Shown: in pieces, positions 8,860 through 17,115 of the stretch
Layout of the letters: each line of letters opens with the position of its first letter
Numbering within the stretch: position 1 is the first letter of the stretch
Assembly (NCBI GenBank): GCA_016712635.1
Contig: JADJQS010000004.1
Coordinates: 1-24,087, forward strand
Source of the DNA: Gammaproteobacteria bacterium
Lineage (GTDB): Bacteria > Pseudomonadota > Gammaproteobacteria > SZUA-140
Length of the DNA: 24,087 bases
Direction of reading: 5' to 3'
The notes under the pieces: generated by a model
Seen by the model: the letters and a program-made list of their open reading frames with translations, nothing else
Told to the model about the DNA's origin: nothing
The model's database searches: none
Translations under genes and position numbers: made by a program

Positions 8860-9840
8860 ATGAGCGACCGCCAGACACCCGATGAACGCAGGGCCGGCGC
8901 CGAGGCGCTGTACTGGGTTGCCCGTGTCCACTCCGGCGAATGCACGGACGAGGATCGCCGCGCACTGGATGAATGGCTCGGCCAGGCCGAGGCGAACCGT
9001 CGCGCCTATGACGAGGTGCGCGCAACCTGGGACGGCATGGAACCCTTCAAATCGGCAGTTATCCCGGAAATGCGCGCGGCGCGCGCCTATCCGCGGCGGC
9101 GCCGGATCCGCCTGCTGCCCGCAGCAGCGGCGGCGGCACTCGTCCTGGCCACACTTGCTTCGGTATTCTGGCTGCATGTCCCGCCGGAAGCACCGCAGTC
9201 GTTCGCGCGCTCGTCAGTGGAGCAACGCGACATCCGCCTTCCGGACGGTTCGACGGTAAACCTCAACGTCGACTCCGGATTGACGGTGATGTTCACCGAA
9301 GACAGCCGCACCGTACGGCTGGAACGGGGCGAGGCCCTGTTTACCATCGCCGAGGGCGACGCCAGAGCGTTCGAGGTACTGGCGGGCAACGGCCGGATCC
9401 GCGACATCGGCACGCGCTTCGATGTGCGCATTGATGAGGGCACCACCTCCGTCGCCGTGCTGGACGGGATCGTGGACGTCACCGTAGACAAGCATGGACA
9501 TGCGCACCGGCTCATGGCCGGTGAAGCATTCGACTACGACGCGGCGGGGAGGATCTCTCCGGTCCGTGCGGTCGATGCCGACGCAAGAACGGCATGGACG
9601 GAAGGATTGCTGGTATTGAACGGCGTGACGCTGGAAGAGCTGGCGCGCGAGATGGCGCGCTACAACCGCATCGACATCCGTGTCAGCGACCCCGCGATCA
9701 ACGCATACAGGATCAGCGGCACGTTCAGCATCCACGGCATCGATGACATGCTCGGCGCCATCGAGGCGATGCTGCCGGTCTCCGTGGTACGGGAACAGTC
9801 GGGGATCCTGCTGCTCGCGCGCCCGGAGAACCGCAGATAG
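8860..9840 (+). CDS. FecR-type anti-sigma factor / transmembrane signal transducer
   Basis: Intact, 326 residues. ATG at 8860 is preferred to the in-frame GTG at 8845 because it gives the normal FecR start. The N-terminal cytoplasmic domain (about residues 12-60; ALYWVARVHSGECTDEDRRA, EWLGQAEANRRAYDEV) is the sigma-binding FecR_N domain with its conserved Trp. One membrane helix spans about 85-105 after an Arg-rich stop (RRRRIRLLP). The periplasmic FecR domain (RDIRLPDGSTVNLNVDSGL, VRLERGEALFTIAEGDARAF, DIGTRFDVR, TSVAVLDGIVDV) is followed by an STN-like C-terminal domain (LEELAREMARYNRIDIRVSD, YRISGTFSIHGIDDMLGAIE). It holds the sigma factor inactive until the receptor's STN domain contacts it. 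The receptor gene follows after 196 bases in which I see no gene or strong signal. Confidence 0.95.
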   Translation: MSDRQTPDERRAGAEALYWVARVHSGECTDEDRRALDEWLGQAEANRRAYDEVRATWDGMEPFKSAVIPEMRAARAYPRRRRIRLLPAAAAAALVLATLASVFWLHVPPEAPQSFARSSVEQRDIRLPDGSTVNLNVDSGLTVMFTEDSRTVRLERGEALFTIAEGDARAFEVLAGNGRIRDIGTRFDVRIDEGTTSVAVLDGIVDVTVDKHGHAHRLMAGEAFDYDAAGRISPVRAVDADARTAWTEGLLVLNGVTLEELAREMARYNRIDIRVSDPAINAYRISGTFSIHGIDDMLGAIEAMLPVSVVREQSGILLLARPENRR

Positions 9841-10036
9841 AGACCCCACCCAACCATGACGGGTCCGCCAGGATGGTCGATCCTTTCGCTGATACCAGCC
9901 TGAGCCCTCTTCCCCACGCCATCCCGCGCCGTGCCCCAGGCGCTACCGGGGCTTCCCGCCGAGGGCGTCGGCGCGTGACCGCCAGCCCCGCGACACCTCC
10001 CATGGGCCACCGGGATCACACCTCTAAGAAAAAAAT

Positions 10037-12643
10037 ATGACGATTCCATCCGGCCTGCTGCGTCATATCTCCGTGCGCCTGTTCTCGGGACCGAAAACCT
10101 TCCATGCACGCGGGATAAGAATGATGATGGCCGGCTGCCTGACCCTGGCTTCCCTTGCCCTGCCCTGGGATGCCGCCTTCCCCGAGACGCGGGTGTTCGA
10201 ACTCGACATCCCGCCGCAGTCCCTGTCCGGCGCACTGAAGTCGCTGTATCTGCAGGCGGAACTCCAGACACTGTACGTGGACGGGCTGGTCAGGGATCTG
10301 CGCAGCCCGGGGATCAACGGCCGGTTCACGGCGGAGGAGGCGCTGGAGCGCCTGCTGCAGGGGTCCGATCTCGCGTTTGAATTCACCGGAGCCAACACCG
10401 CCGTGATCAGGGCCGCCGGCGTGAATACCGGCAATATCCGTTTCCCTTCGATCACGATCGCCGAGTCCGCCCCGGATCTCGATCCCGACCTGCCGTCGAA
10501 TCTCGTCTCCGTAACGCGCGCCGAACTGGCGCGCCGCAATGTCGCCACCGCCGAGGACGCCGTGAAATACGCACCGAACCTGCGCGTGCGCAAGCGATTC
10601 ATCGGCGACCGCAACACCCCGATCGAGGTGCGCGGCACGAGCAACATCCAGAGCGCCCGCGGCCTGGTGCTGGCGGACGGGATGCTCCTCAGCAATTTCC
10701 TTTCCTCGCAGCATGAAACCGCGCCCCGCTGGTCCATGATCCAGCCGGAGGAGATCGAGCGCGTGGACGTGATGTACGGGCCCTATTCCGCGCTCTATTC
10801 CGGCAATGCGATGGGCGCCGCCATCGTCTACTCCACGCGCATGCCGGACGGTCCCCAGGCGGATGCGCACCTGCTGCTCCATCGTCAGCAATTCGAGTAT
10901 TTCGGCACCGACGACACCTACGACGGACACGTCGTCAACGGCCTGCTGGGCGACCGCCGCGACCGCTTCTCCTACCAGCTCGGCGTCAGCCGACTGGACG
11001 GCACCAGCCAGCCCACGCAGTTCGTCACGCTCGCGCCCTCGACCAGCGCCGCAAGCGGCGGGGAAACCGTGGTCCGCGGCTCCTATCCGGTGCAGAACCG
11101 CAACGGCGACGACGTGATCCTCGTCGGCGTCGGCGGCGCGGGCATCGAGCACACCGGGCAGGACGAATTCAAGCTGAAGCTCGGTTACGACCTCGCGCCC
11201 GATACCGAGGGCAGGTTCACGCTCGTTTCCTGGCGCATGGACCGCCTCTCCGGCCGGGCCGGCGACACCACCTACCTCAGAGGCGCCGACGGCACCCCCG
11301 TCTACAGTGGACCGATCGACCTCGACGGCCTCCGCTACGACCTCGCCGACACCACGTTCGCCCCGCGCGCGGGCGAGGAGGAACACTGGATGTACGCCGC
11401 GTCGCTGAAAACCCGGCGCGAGCAGGGCTGGAACTACGAGGCCTCCGCGTCCCTTTACGACATGAAGGAAAACGTCACCGGAACTCCAACGACGGCGCCA
11501 CCGGCGGCCTTCGCGGGCGGCGCCGGCACGCTGAACAAATGGGGCGGCAGCGGCTGGAGGACGTTTGATGCCAAGGCGGAGACTCGCCTCGAACGCCATC
11601 GGCTGACGCTGGGCTACCACTACGACCTCTATGAAATGAATCAGGACAACTACGCCACCGACGACTGGCGTGGCGACGATGCCGCCGGCCTGATCGATTC
11701 TTACACCGGCAGGACCGAGACCCAGGCCATGTTCGCCCAGGATGCATGGGAATTCACCGGGCGCTGGAAATCGGTCCTGGGCCTGCGGGTCGAGAAGTGG
11801 CGCGCCTTCAATGGGACGCGCGCGAATGCGTCGACCGCCGTCGATTATCCCGACCACAGCGAATCCGCGCTGTCGCCGAAGGCGGCGGTCGAGTTCGCGC
11901 CCGCGGACGGATGGCTGTTCCGCCTGGCGGTCGCCAAGGCCAACCGCTTCCCCACGGTGACCGAGCTGTTCCAGGGCGCGATCTCGGGCAACGAGATCAT
12001 CAACAGCGATCCCGGCCTCAAGCCGGAACGTGGACTGTTCACGGATTTCACCGCACGGAAGGCGGCGGCCAACGGCGCCGTGCGTTTTTCGCTCTACCGG
12101 GAAGACACCCGCGATGTCCTGTTCCGGCAGAACAACACCATCGTGGTCCCGACCGTCACCAGTTACCAGAACATCGACCGGGTGAGGGTTCACGGCGTCG
12201 AGATTGCCTACGAAGGTCGCGACGCGTTCGTTACCGGCCTGGACCTGGCTGCGGACGTGTCATTCAACGATTCCAAAATCGTGGAGAACCGCAGGAATCC
12301 CGCCACTGAAGGCAACGAGTTCTACCGCATACCGCGCGCGCGCGCGGGCCTGGCGGCCAGCTACCGCCAGACCGGCCGCCTGACATACAGCCTGGCCGGC
12401 CGCTATTCAGGCCGGCAATACACCACGCTGGAAAACATCGAGGTGAAATCCAACGCCCTGGACAGCGTGAGCAAGTACACCGTCTTCGACGCCAAGGTCA
12501 GCTACAGGATCGGCAAAACATCGTCCGTTGGACTCGGCATCGACAACATCGCGGACAAACGCTACTTCGTCGGACACCCCTATTCCGGACGCACCTGCTT
12601 CGTCGAGCTCGCATGGCGCACAGGCGGGTCTGTTCTGCATTGA
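10037..12643 (+). CDS. TonB-dependent receptor with STN signalling domain (FecA-type transducer)
   Basis: Intact, 868 residues. A long N-terminus (MTIPSGLLRHISVRLFSGPK) precedes a signal-like segment at about 28-48, so a start at Met29-31 is possible. Residues about 53-125 are the STN domain (VFELDIPPQSLSGALKSLYL, INGRFTAEEALERLLQGSDL) that signals to FecR. The plug follows (about 150-290: FIGDRNTPIEVRGTSNIQSA, IERVDVMYGPYSALYSGNAM), then a 22-strand barrel with FKLKLGYDLAPDTEGRFTLV and PRARAGLAASYRQTGRLTYS. It ends ELAWRTGGSVLH, without the aromatic last residue common in barrels. The downstream receptor is a clear paralogue lacking STN. The ligand is not evident. It is the sensing and importing receptor of the FecIR unit. 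Confidence 0.95.
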   Translation: MTIPSGLLRHISVRLFSGPKTFHARGIRMMMAGCLTLASLALPWDAAFPETRVFELDIPPQSLSGALKSLYLQAELQTLYVDGLVRDLRSPGINGRFTAEEALERLLQGSDLAFEFTGANTAVIRAAGVNTGNIRFPSITIAESAPDLDPDLPSNLVSVTRAELARRNVATAEDAVKYAPNLRVRKRFIGDRNTPIEVRGTSNIQSARGLVLADGMLLSNFLSSQHETAPRWSMIQPEEIERVDVMYGPYSALYSGNAMGAAIVYSTRMPDGPQADAHLLLHRQQFEYFGTDDTYDGHVVNGLLGDRRDRFSYQLGVSRLDGTSQPTQFVTLAPSTSAASGGETVVRGSYPVQNRNGDDVILVGVGGAGIEHTGQDEFKLKLGYDLAPDTEGRFTLVSWRMDRLSGRAGDTTYLRGADGTPVYSGPIDLDGLRYDLADTTFAPRAGEEEHWMYAASLKTRREQGWNYEASASLYDMKENVTGTPTTAPPAAFAGGAGTLNKWGGSGWRTFDAKAETRLERHRLTLGYHYDLYEMNQDNYATDDWRGDDAAGLIDSYTGRTETQAMFAQDAWEFTGRWKSVLGLRVEKWRAFNGTRANASTAVDYPDHSESALSPKAAVEFAPADGWLFRLAVAKANRFPTVTELFQGAISGNEIINSDPGLKPERGLFTDFTARKAAANGAVRFSLYREDTRDVLFRQNNTIVVPTVTSYQNIDRVRVHGVEIAYEGRDAFVTGLDLAADVSFNDSKIVENRRNPATEGNEFYRIPRARAGLAASYRQTGRLTYSLAGRYSGRQYTTLENIEVKSNALDSVSKYTVFDAKVSYRIGKTSSVGLGIDNIADKRYFVGHPYSGRTCFVELAWRTGGSVLH

Positions 12644-12717
12644 AACAGAAACAACACGACATCCGACCCGATATCACAACCCATAACAGTCACTACCGAC
12701 ACGAGGAGATCCACGTC

Positions 12718-15049
12718 ATGTCACCAGAATTTCGATTGAAGCCCCTGCACGCCGCGCTGCTCATCGCCCTGGCGGCGCCGGCCTACGCCGCCGAGGAAGG
12801 CGAGCCGGAAGCGGGCGCAGAGCAGCCCGTCACCAACCTGCCGATGTTCACGGTGACTACCTCGGCGCCCGACATCGATCCGAACATCCCGGCGAACACC
12901 GCCACCATCTCGGAGGAGGTGCTCGACCGGCTCAACATGCCCACGGCCGAGGATTCCCTGCGCTACCTGCCCAACCTGAACGTGCGCCAGCGCTACATAG
13001 GCGACCGCAACGCGGCACTGGAGGTACGCGGCATGAGCAATATCCAGAGCGCGCGCGGACTGGTCATGGCGGACGGCGTCCTGCTGAGCAACTTCCTCGG
13101 CAGCGATCACCAGAACTCGCCGCGCTGGTCGCTGGTGCTGCCGGAGGAGATCGAGCGCGTCGACGTGATTTACGGTCCCTACTCGGCGCTCTATTCAGGC
13201 AATGCAATGGGCGCGGCGGTAATCTATACGACCCAGATGCCGGACGATTTCGAGGCCAGCGCCAAGCTGACCGCGCACCGCCAGGATTTCGATGTCAACG
13301 GCACCGACGACACCTACGACGGGCACGTTCTGAACGCTCTGGTCGGCGACCGGATGGGTCGATTCTCCTACCTGCTCGGCGTCAGCACGCTGGAATTCAC
13401 CGGACAGCCGACGGGCTGGGCATTCCTCACCCCGGGCACCACGGCGCTGCAGGGCAACGAGACCGAGATCGCGAGCGGAGCCTACCTGATCAAGGATCGC
13501 CGCAATGACGACCGCTACCACATCGGCGTCGTCGGCAGCGGCATCGAGACGACCGAGCAGGATGAGTTCAAGCTGAAGCTCGGCTACGACATCACCCCCG
13601 AACTGGAAGGCCGCTTCACCCTGGCCTCCTGGACCAACGATTCACTCACCGGTGAACCGGAATACACCACCTACCTGCGCGACACCAATGGCGATCTCGT
13701 CTACAGCGGCCCGGTCAACATTGACGGCTTCCGCTACAACATCGGAAACGGCGTGTTCGCCCCGCGTTCCGGTGCGGAAGAGAACTGGATGTACGCCGCG
13801 ACCCTGAAGAGCAAACACAGCGAAGGCTGGAACTACCAGGCCGCGGCCTCGATCTACGACCAGACCGAGAACGACCAGCGCACCAGCAGCGTCCCGTCGA
13901 ATATCGCCTACTCCACGGGCGGCGGCGGCACCCTGAGCCGCCGCGAGGGCAGCGGCTGGTGGAACCTGGATTTCAAGGCCGACAACAAGTACGGCGAGAA
14001 TGCCGAGCACTGGCTGACTGTGGGCGCGCACCACAGCAACTACGACCTGGAGCAGAAGAACTACACCATTGACGACTGGCGCGAAGGCGAGCCTGTGTCA
14101 CAGACCGCCGCCAACCAGGGCACCACCGAGATCTCGGCGATGTTCGCACAGGATGCCTGGCAGTTCGCCGAGCAGTGGAAGACCGTGCTCGGCCTCCGCC
14201 TTGAAAACTGGAAGGCCAGCAACGGCTCGCGCTCCAACACGACGGATACCATTGCCTATGATGATCGCAGCGAGAGCGCGGTCTCTCCCAAAGGCGGCGC
14301 TGGAATACACCCCCAACCAGGACTTGCGCTACCGCCTGTCGCTGGCGAAATCCACCCGCTTCCCCACCGTCGACGAGCTGTACCAGGGCAGCATCTCTGC
14401 CAATGAGATCATCGCCAGCGATCCGGATCTCAAACCTGAGGAGGCGCTCTCCATCGATTACACCATCGAGACCGCACTCGACAACGCCATCATGCGCGTG
14501 TCGTTCTGGGCGGAGGACGCCCATGACACGATCTTCAGGTACCTGAACCAGAACACCGACGATGCCAACTTCAACCAAACGCTGTATCTGAACGTCGACC
14601 ACGTGCGCATCCGCGGCATCGAGTGGGTGTACGACACCTGGACCCTGTTCGGCGTCCAGGGCCTCGACCTGCACACGAACGTCGCGTTCAACGAGTCCGA
14701 GGTACTGAAGGACAGCGGGGATTCGAATAATGTGGGCAATGAGTTCTACCGCATCCCCCGGATCCGCTCCGCCTTCGCCCTGACCTACCACCAGAGCGAC
14801 AAACTCGACTACACCCTCGGCGGCCGCTACTCGGGACGCTCGCGCGCCTCGCTCGACAACTCCGATACAAACCGGCACGCGATCGACGCCGTCAGCAACT
14901 TCACCGTCTTCGACGCCAGGATCAACTACGACGTCAATCAGCATGTCGAGGTCGGCGCGGGCATCAACAACCTGCTGGACGAGCGCTACTACGTCTCCCA
15001 CCCCTACCAGGGCCGGACCCTCTTCGCCGATGTGAAAGTCAGTTACTGA
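12718..15049 (+). CDS. TonB-dependent receptor without STN domain, one frameshift
   Basis: Outer-membrane active transporter and sister of the preceding receptor. ATG at 12718 is chosen because GAGGAG lies about 9 bases before it and a good signal peptide follows (LHAALLIALAAPAYAAEEG). Plug motifs match the upstream copy almost word for word: RYIGDRNAALEVRGMSNIQS, ARGLVMADGVLLSNFLGS, IERVDVIYGPYSALYSGNAM. The barrel also aligns throughout (EFKLKLGYDITPELEGRFTL; GNEFYRIPRIRSAFALTYHQ). An extra base in CCCAAAGGCGG at about 14288-14296 breaks the frame; dropping one restores SPKAALEYTPNQDLRYRLS and leads to a proper C-terminus, FADVKVSY, TGA at 15047-15049. About 776 residues when repaired. Lacking STN, it would transport but not signal. 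It sits 74 bases after the first receptor. Confidence 0.93.
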
Positions 15050-15085
15050 TGACGACGCAACTCCAACAATAAAAGGAATCCATTC

Positions 15086-15859
15086 ATGAAGACCAATCGT
15101 TTCAAGATTCTGCTGCAAACCGGCGCCGCCGCCGGCCTGCTCCTGGGCGCGTCAACGAGCCACGCCCATTTCCCCTGGGTCATGGCCACCGACTACACCC
15201 CGGCGCCGGACAAGGCGGCGACGGTGTATCTCGGCTGGGGACACAGCTTCCCGCTCTCGGGTTTCATGGCCGAGGACCGCGTCGGAACCATTGAGCTGAT
15301 CAATCCCGACGGCAGCCGCAGCGGCCTCGAGAAGAAGGACGCCGGTTACGCGACGCCCGAGCTGAAGACCGCCGGGGCCTATATGCTCCTGGCCGCGCAG
15401 AAAGGCGGCTTCTACACGCGCACCAAGAGCGGCAACAAGCGCCAGTCCAAGGAAGGCCTCAGCGACATCATCAAGTGCTCGTATTCGTCCAACACCATGA
15501 AGGCGGTGTTCAATGTCGGCGCTGGCGCCGGCGACGTCAGCAAGCGCTTCGAGCACCCTCTGGAGATTATCCGCTCGACAATCCGGCCGATCTCCAGGGT
15601 GAACGACCACCTCAAGGTCCAGGTCCTGCTGCACGGCAAACCCTACGACGGCATGATCTACGCGACCTACGCCGGTTTCTCCAACGAGGAGAACACCTTC
15701 GCCTATGCGGTTGGTACCGACGATGACGGCACGGCCTCGATCAGGATCCTGTCCACCGGCACCTGGCTGATCAAGGCGAATGCAGAGCAGCCCTACCCCG
15801 ACACCAAGGTCTGCGACGTGGAGTCCTACACCTCCACGCTCACCTTCGGTATCCAGTAA
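15086..15859 (+). CDS. DUF4198 family periplasmic protein (first copy)
   Basis: Intact, 257 residues, with AGGA 8 bases before the ATG. Signal peptide residues 1-27 (LLQTGAAAGLLLGASTSHA), so the mature protein begins HFPWVMATDYTPAP, with His at position +1. A second conserved motif, LGWGHSFPLSG, places His53 25 residues later. The rest is beta-rich (TIELINPDGSRSGLEKKDAG; DGTASIRILSTGTWLIKANA), with two Cys (IIKCSYSS; KVCDVESY) that could form a disulfide. DUF4198 (Pfam PF10670) is sometimes labelled NikM-like, a label without firm support. Position right after a receptor suggests periplasmic handling of the imported ligand. The His+1 plus Gly-His pair suggests a metal site. This copy is only distantly related to the two DUF4198 proteins further on. 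Confidence 0.85.
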   Translation: MKTNRFKILLQTGAAAGLLLGASTSHAHFPWVMATDYTPAPDKAATVYLGWGHSFPLSGFMAEDRVGTIELINPDGSRSGLEKKDAGYATPELKTAGAYMLLAAQKGGFYTRTKSGNKRQSKEGLSDIIKCSYSSNTMKAVFNVGAGAGDVSKRFEHPLEIIRSTIRPISRVNDHLKVQVLLHGKPYDGMIYATYAGFSNEENTFAYAVGTDDDGTASIRILSTGTWLIKANAEQPYPDTKVCDVESYTSTLTFGIQ

Positions 15860-16193
15860 TGGATCCGCGCAGCCACGGGAAACTGATCCTGGGGCTGATC
15901 ATGAGCCTGGGCGGCGCCACCGCCGCCTGGGCCCATGAACCCTACATGGACTGTTTCGACAACAAGGACAACACCGTCACCTGCGAGGCCGGCTACGAGG
16001 ACGGCTCGCCCGCCGGAGAGACGAGGACAAGATCTTCGTCAAGGACGACCAGGGCAAGACGCTGATGACCGGCAAATTCAGCGACGGCCTCTACACCTTC
16101 GAGCGGCCGGCGGGACATTTCGTCGCCGTCTTCGTCGGCGGCGACATCGGGCATGTCCGCCGCATCCCGGACACGGCGCTCATGCAACGCTGA
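15859..16193 (+). CDS. Small secreted protein with an Ig-like/carboxypeptidase-regulatory-like fold, one frameshift
   Basis: The ATG overlaps the previous stop (TAATG at 15857-15861), so the two proteins are probably made in coupled fashion. A signal peptide (LILGLIMSLGGATAAWA) would be cut before HEPYMDCFDNKDNTVTCEAG, again leaving His at +1, followed by two Cys ten residues apart. One base is missing near 16018; repaired, the rest reads EDEDKIFVKDDQGKTLMTGK, then FSDGLYTFERPAGHFVAVFV, and ends RRIPDTALMQR with TGA at 16191-16193. That gives about 111 residues. The strand pattern, an additive D-x-G-K-x-L-x-x-G-K followed by YTFERPAG, is typical of small beta-sandwich modules. I do not recognise a named family. 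It is presumably a partner of the two DUF4198 proteins flanking it. Confidence 0.75.
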
Positions 16194-16231
16194 GCGGATC
16201 CACGACAATATTCTGCACGGAGATTTCGAAT

Positions 16232-16933
16232 ATGAAAGGCACGATCCTGGCGTCTCTGGCCGCGGCCGGCCTGGCCTGCACCCCTGCACTGGCGCATGAT
16301 GTATGGCTGGTCCCGATGGCCGGTGGCAAGGCGCATGAACTGGTGTTCGGACACCCCGGTGAGCTCGAGCCCTACGATCCGGCGCATGTCGAGGAGACCT
16401 ACGTCATCGACACCGCCGGCAAGCCCAAAATCACCAGCACCCGCGTGCAGGACAGCAAGGTCGAGATCCAGACGGGGGCGGACACCGCGCTGGTCGCCCT
16501 CTATTACGACCACGGCTTCTGGACCGTCGGCCCGGACCGCAAATCCGCCGCGGCGCCGAAGTGGAAGGTCCCGAGTTACCGTACCTCGGCCCACATCCGG
16601 CTGTTCAACAAGAACCTGCTGGCCTGGACCCCGGCGCTCGCCGCCCCGGTCGGCCTCGACCTCGAGATCGTCCCGCTCTCCAATCCGCTCAAACTAAACC
16701 CCGGTGACAAGTACCCGATCCAGGTGTTCTACAAATCCAGGCCCCTGGCGCATGCCGATGTCGAGGTGATGGGTGATATGGAGCTGTATACCACCGATGC
16801 CTCCGGCAAGGTCGAGGTTCCGATCCAGCAGGCCGACTTCCAGTACGTCTTCGTCTCCCATGTCGAACCCATGAAGAGCAATCCCAATGTGGACGAGGTC
16901 GAGACCTCGACCAACCTGATGTTCCGACCCTGA
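16232..16933 (+). CDS. DUF4198 family periplasmic protein (second copy)
   Basis: Intact, 233 residues; ATG at 16232 with GGAG 9 bases upstream, although the frame is open further left. Signal peptide 1-21 (MKGTILASLAAAGLACTPAL, then A), giving a mature HDVWLVPMAGG with His at +1 and a second His in ELVFGHPGELEPYDP at +20. Further conserved pieces: KVEIQTGADTALVALYYDHG, FNKNLLAWTPALAAPVG, LEIVPLSNPLKLNPGDKYPI, YTTDASGKVEVPIQQADFQY and a terminal SNPNVDEVETSTNLMFRP. It has no Cys in the mature part. It is clearly paralogous to the protein at 19296-19988, roughly every second residue being the same by eye. A role in binding the metal or chelate delivered by the receptors is inferred. Confidence 0.87.
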   Translation: MKGTILASLAAAGLACTPALAHDVWLVPMAGGKAHELVFGHPGELEPYDPAHVEETYVIDTAGKPKITSTRVQDSKVEIQTGADTALVALYYDHGFWTVGPDRKSAAAPKWKVPSYRTSAHIRLFNKNLLAWTPALAAPVGLDLEIVPLSNPLKLNPGDKYPIQVFYKSRPLAHADVEVMGDMELYTTDASGKVEVPIQQADFQYVFVSHVEPMKSNPNVDEVETSTNLMFRP

Positions 16934-16941
16934 CCCCTGCC

Positions 16942-16959
16942 GGCGCGTAAATGCGCGCC
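16942..16959 (+). other. Short GC hairpin after the second DUF4198 gene
   Basis: GGCGCG (16942-16947) and CGCGCC (16954-16959) pair around TAAATG. There is no T-run after it, so it is at best a weak attenuator at the end of the first half of the island. Confidence 0.3.
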
Positions 16960-17009
16960 CTGAACTACCAACCGCGCCCGGACTGCCGTTGCGACTGCCT
17001 GATCATACT

Positions 17010-17054
17010 AATTATGAAGTAGTAAATTATGAAGTAATCGTTTATATTACTACT
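17010..17054. promoter_or_regulatory. AT-rich control region with direct and inverted repeats before the third receptor
   Basis: AATTATGAAGTA occurs twice, at 17010-17021 and 17025-17036, 15 bases apart. AGTAGTAA at 17018-17025 is mirrored by TTACTACT at 17047-17054. The 16990-17100 stretch is strikingly AT-rich against its neighbours. This arrangement suits a regulator binding site and an independent promoter for the third receptor. A good ribosome-binding site (AGGAGA, 17101-17106) follows. Confidence 0.55.
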
Positions 17055-17115
17055 GATCTTATTCATTACAAGCATACACTTAACATGGACTTTAGATTAT
17101 AGGAGAAAGCGAATA

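Noticed and set aside
10016..12193. 725-codon open frame on the minus strand
   Set aside because: It lies antisense to the intact STN receptor, is His/Gly/Arg/Val-rich without domains, and is the expected shadow of GC-rich codon use.
14288..14296. Programmed frameshift in the second receptor at CCCAAAGG
   Set aside because: The site looks slippery, but the sister gene reads straight through the same region and an extra base in a short run fits the error pattern of the contig.
10016..15049. Naming the receptors as ferric citrate (FecA) or a given siderophore receptor
   Set aside because: The STN/FecIR arrangement shows the signalling mode only; there is no fecBCDE and the ligand cannot be read from the barrel.
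13973..15118. 381-codon open frame on the minus strand
   Set aside because: Antisense to the second receptor; composition typical of a reverse-strand shadow, no recognisable motif.
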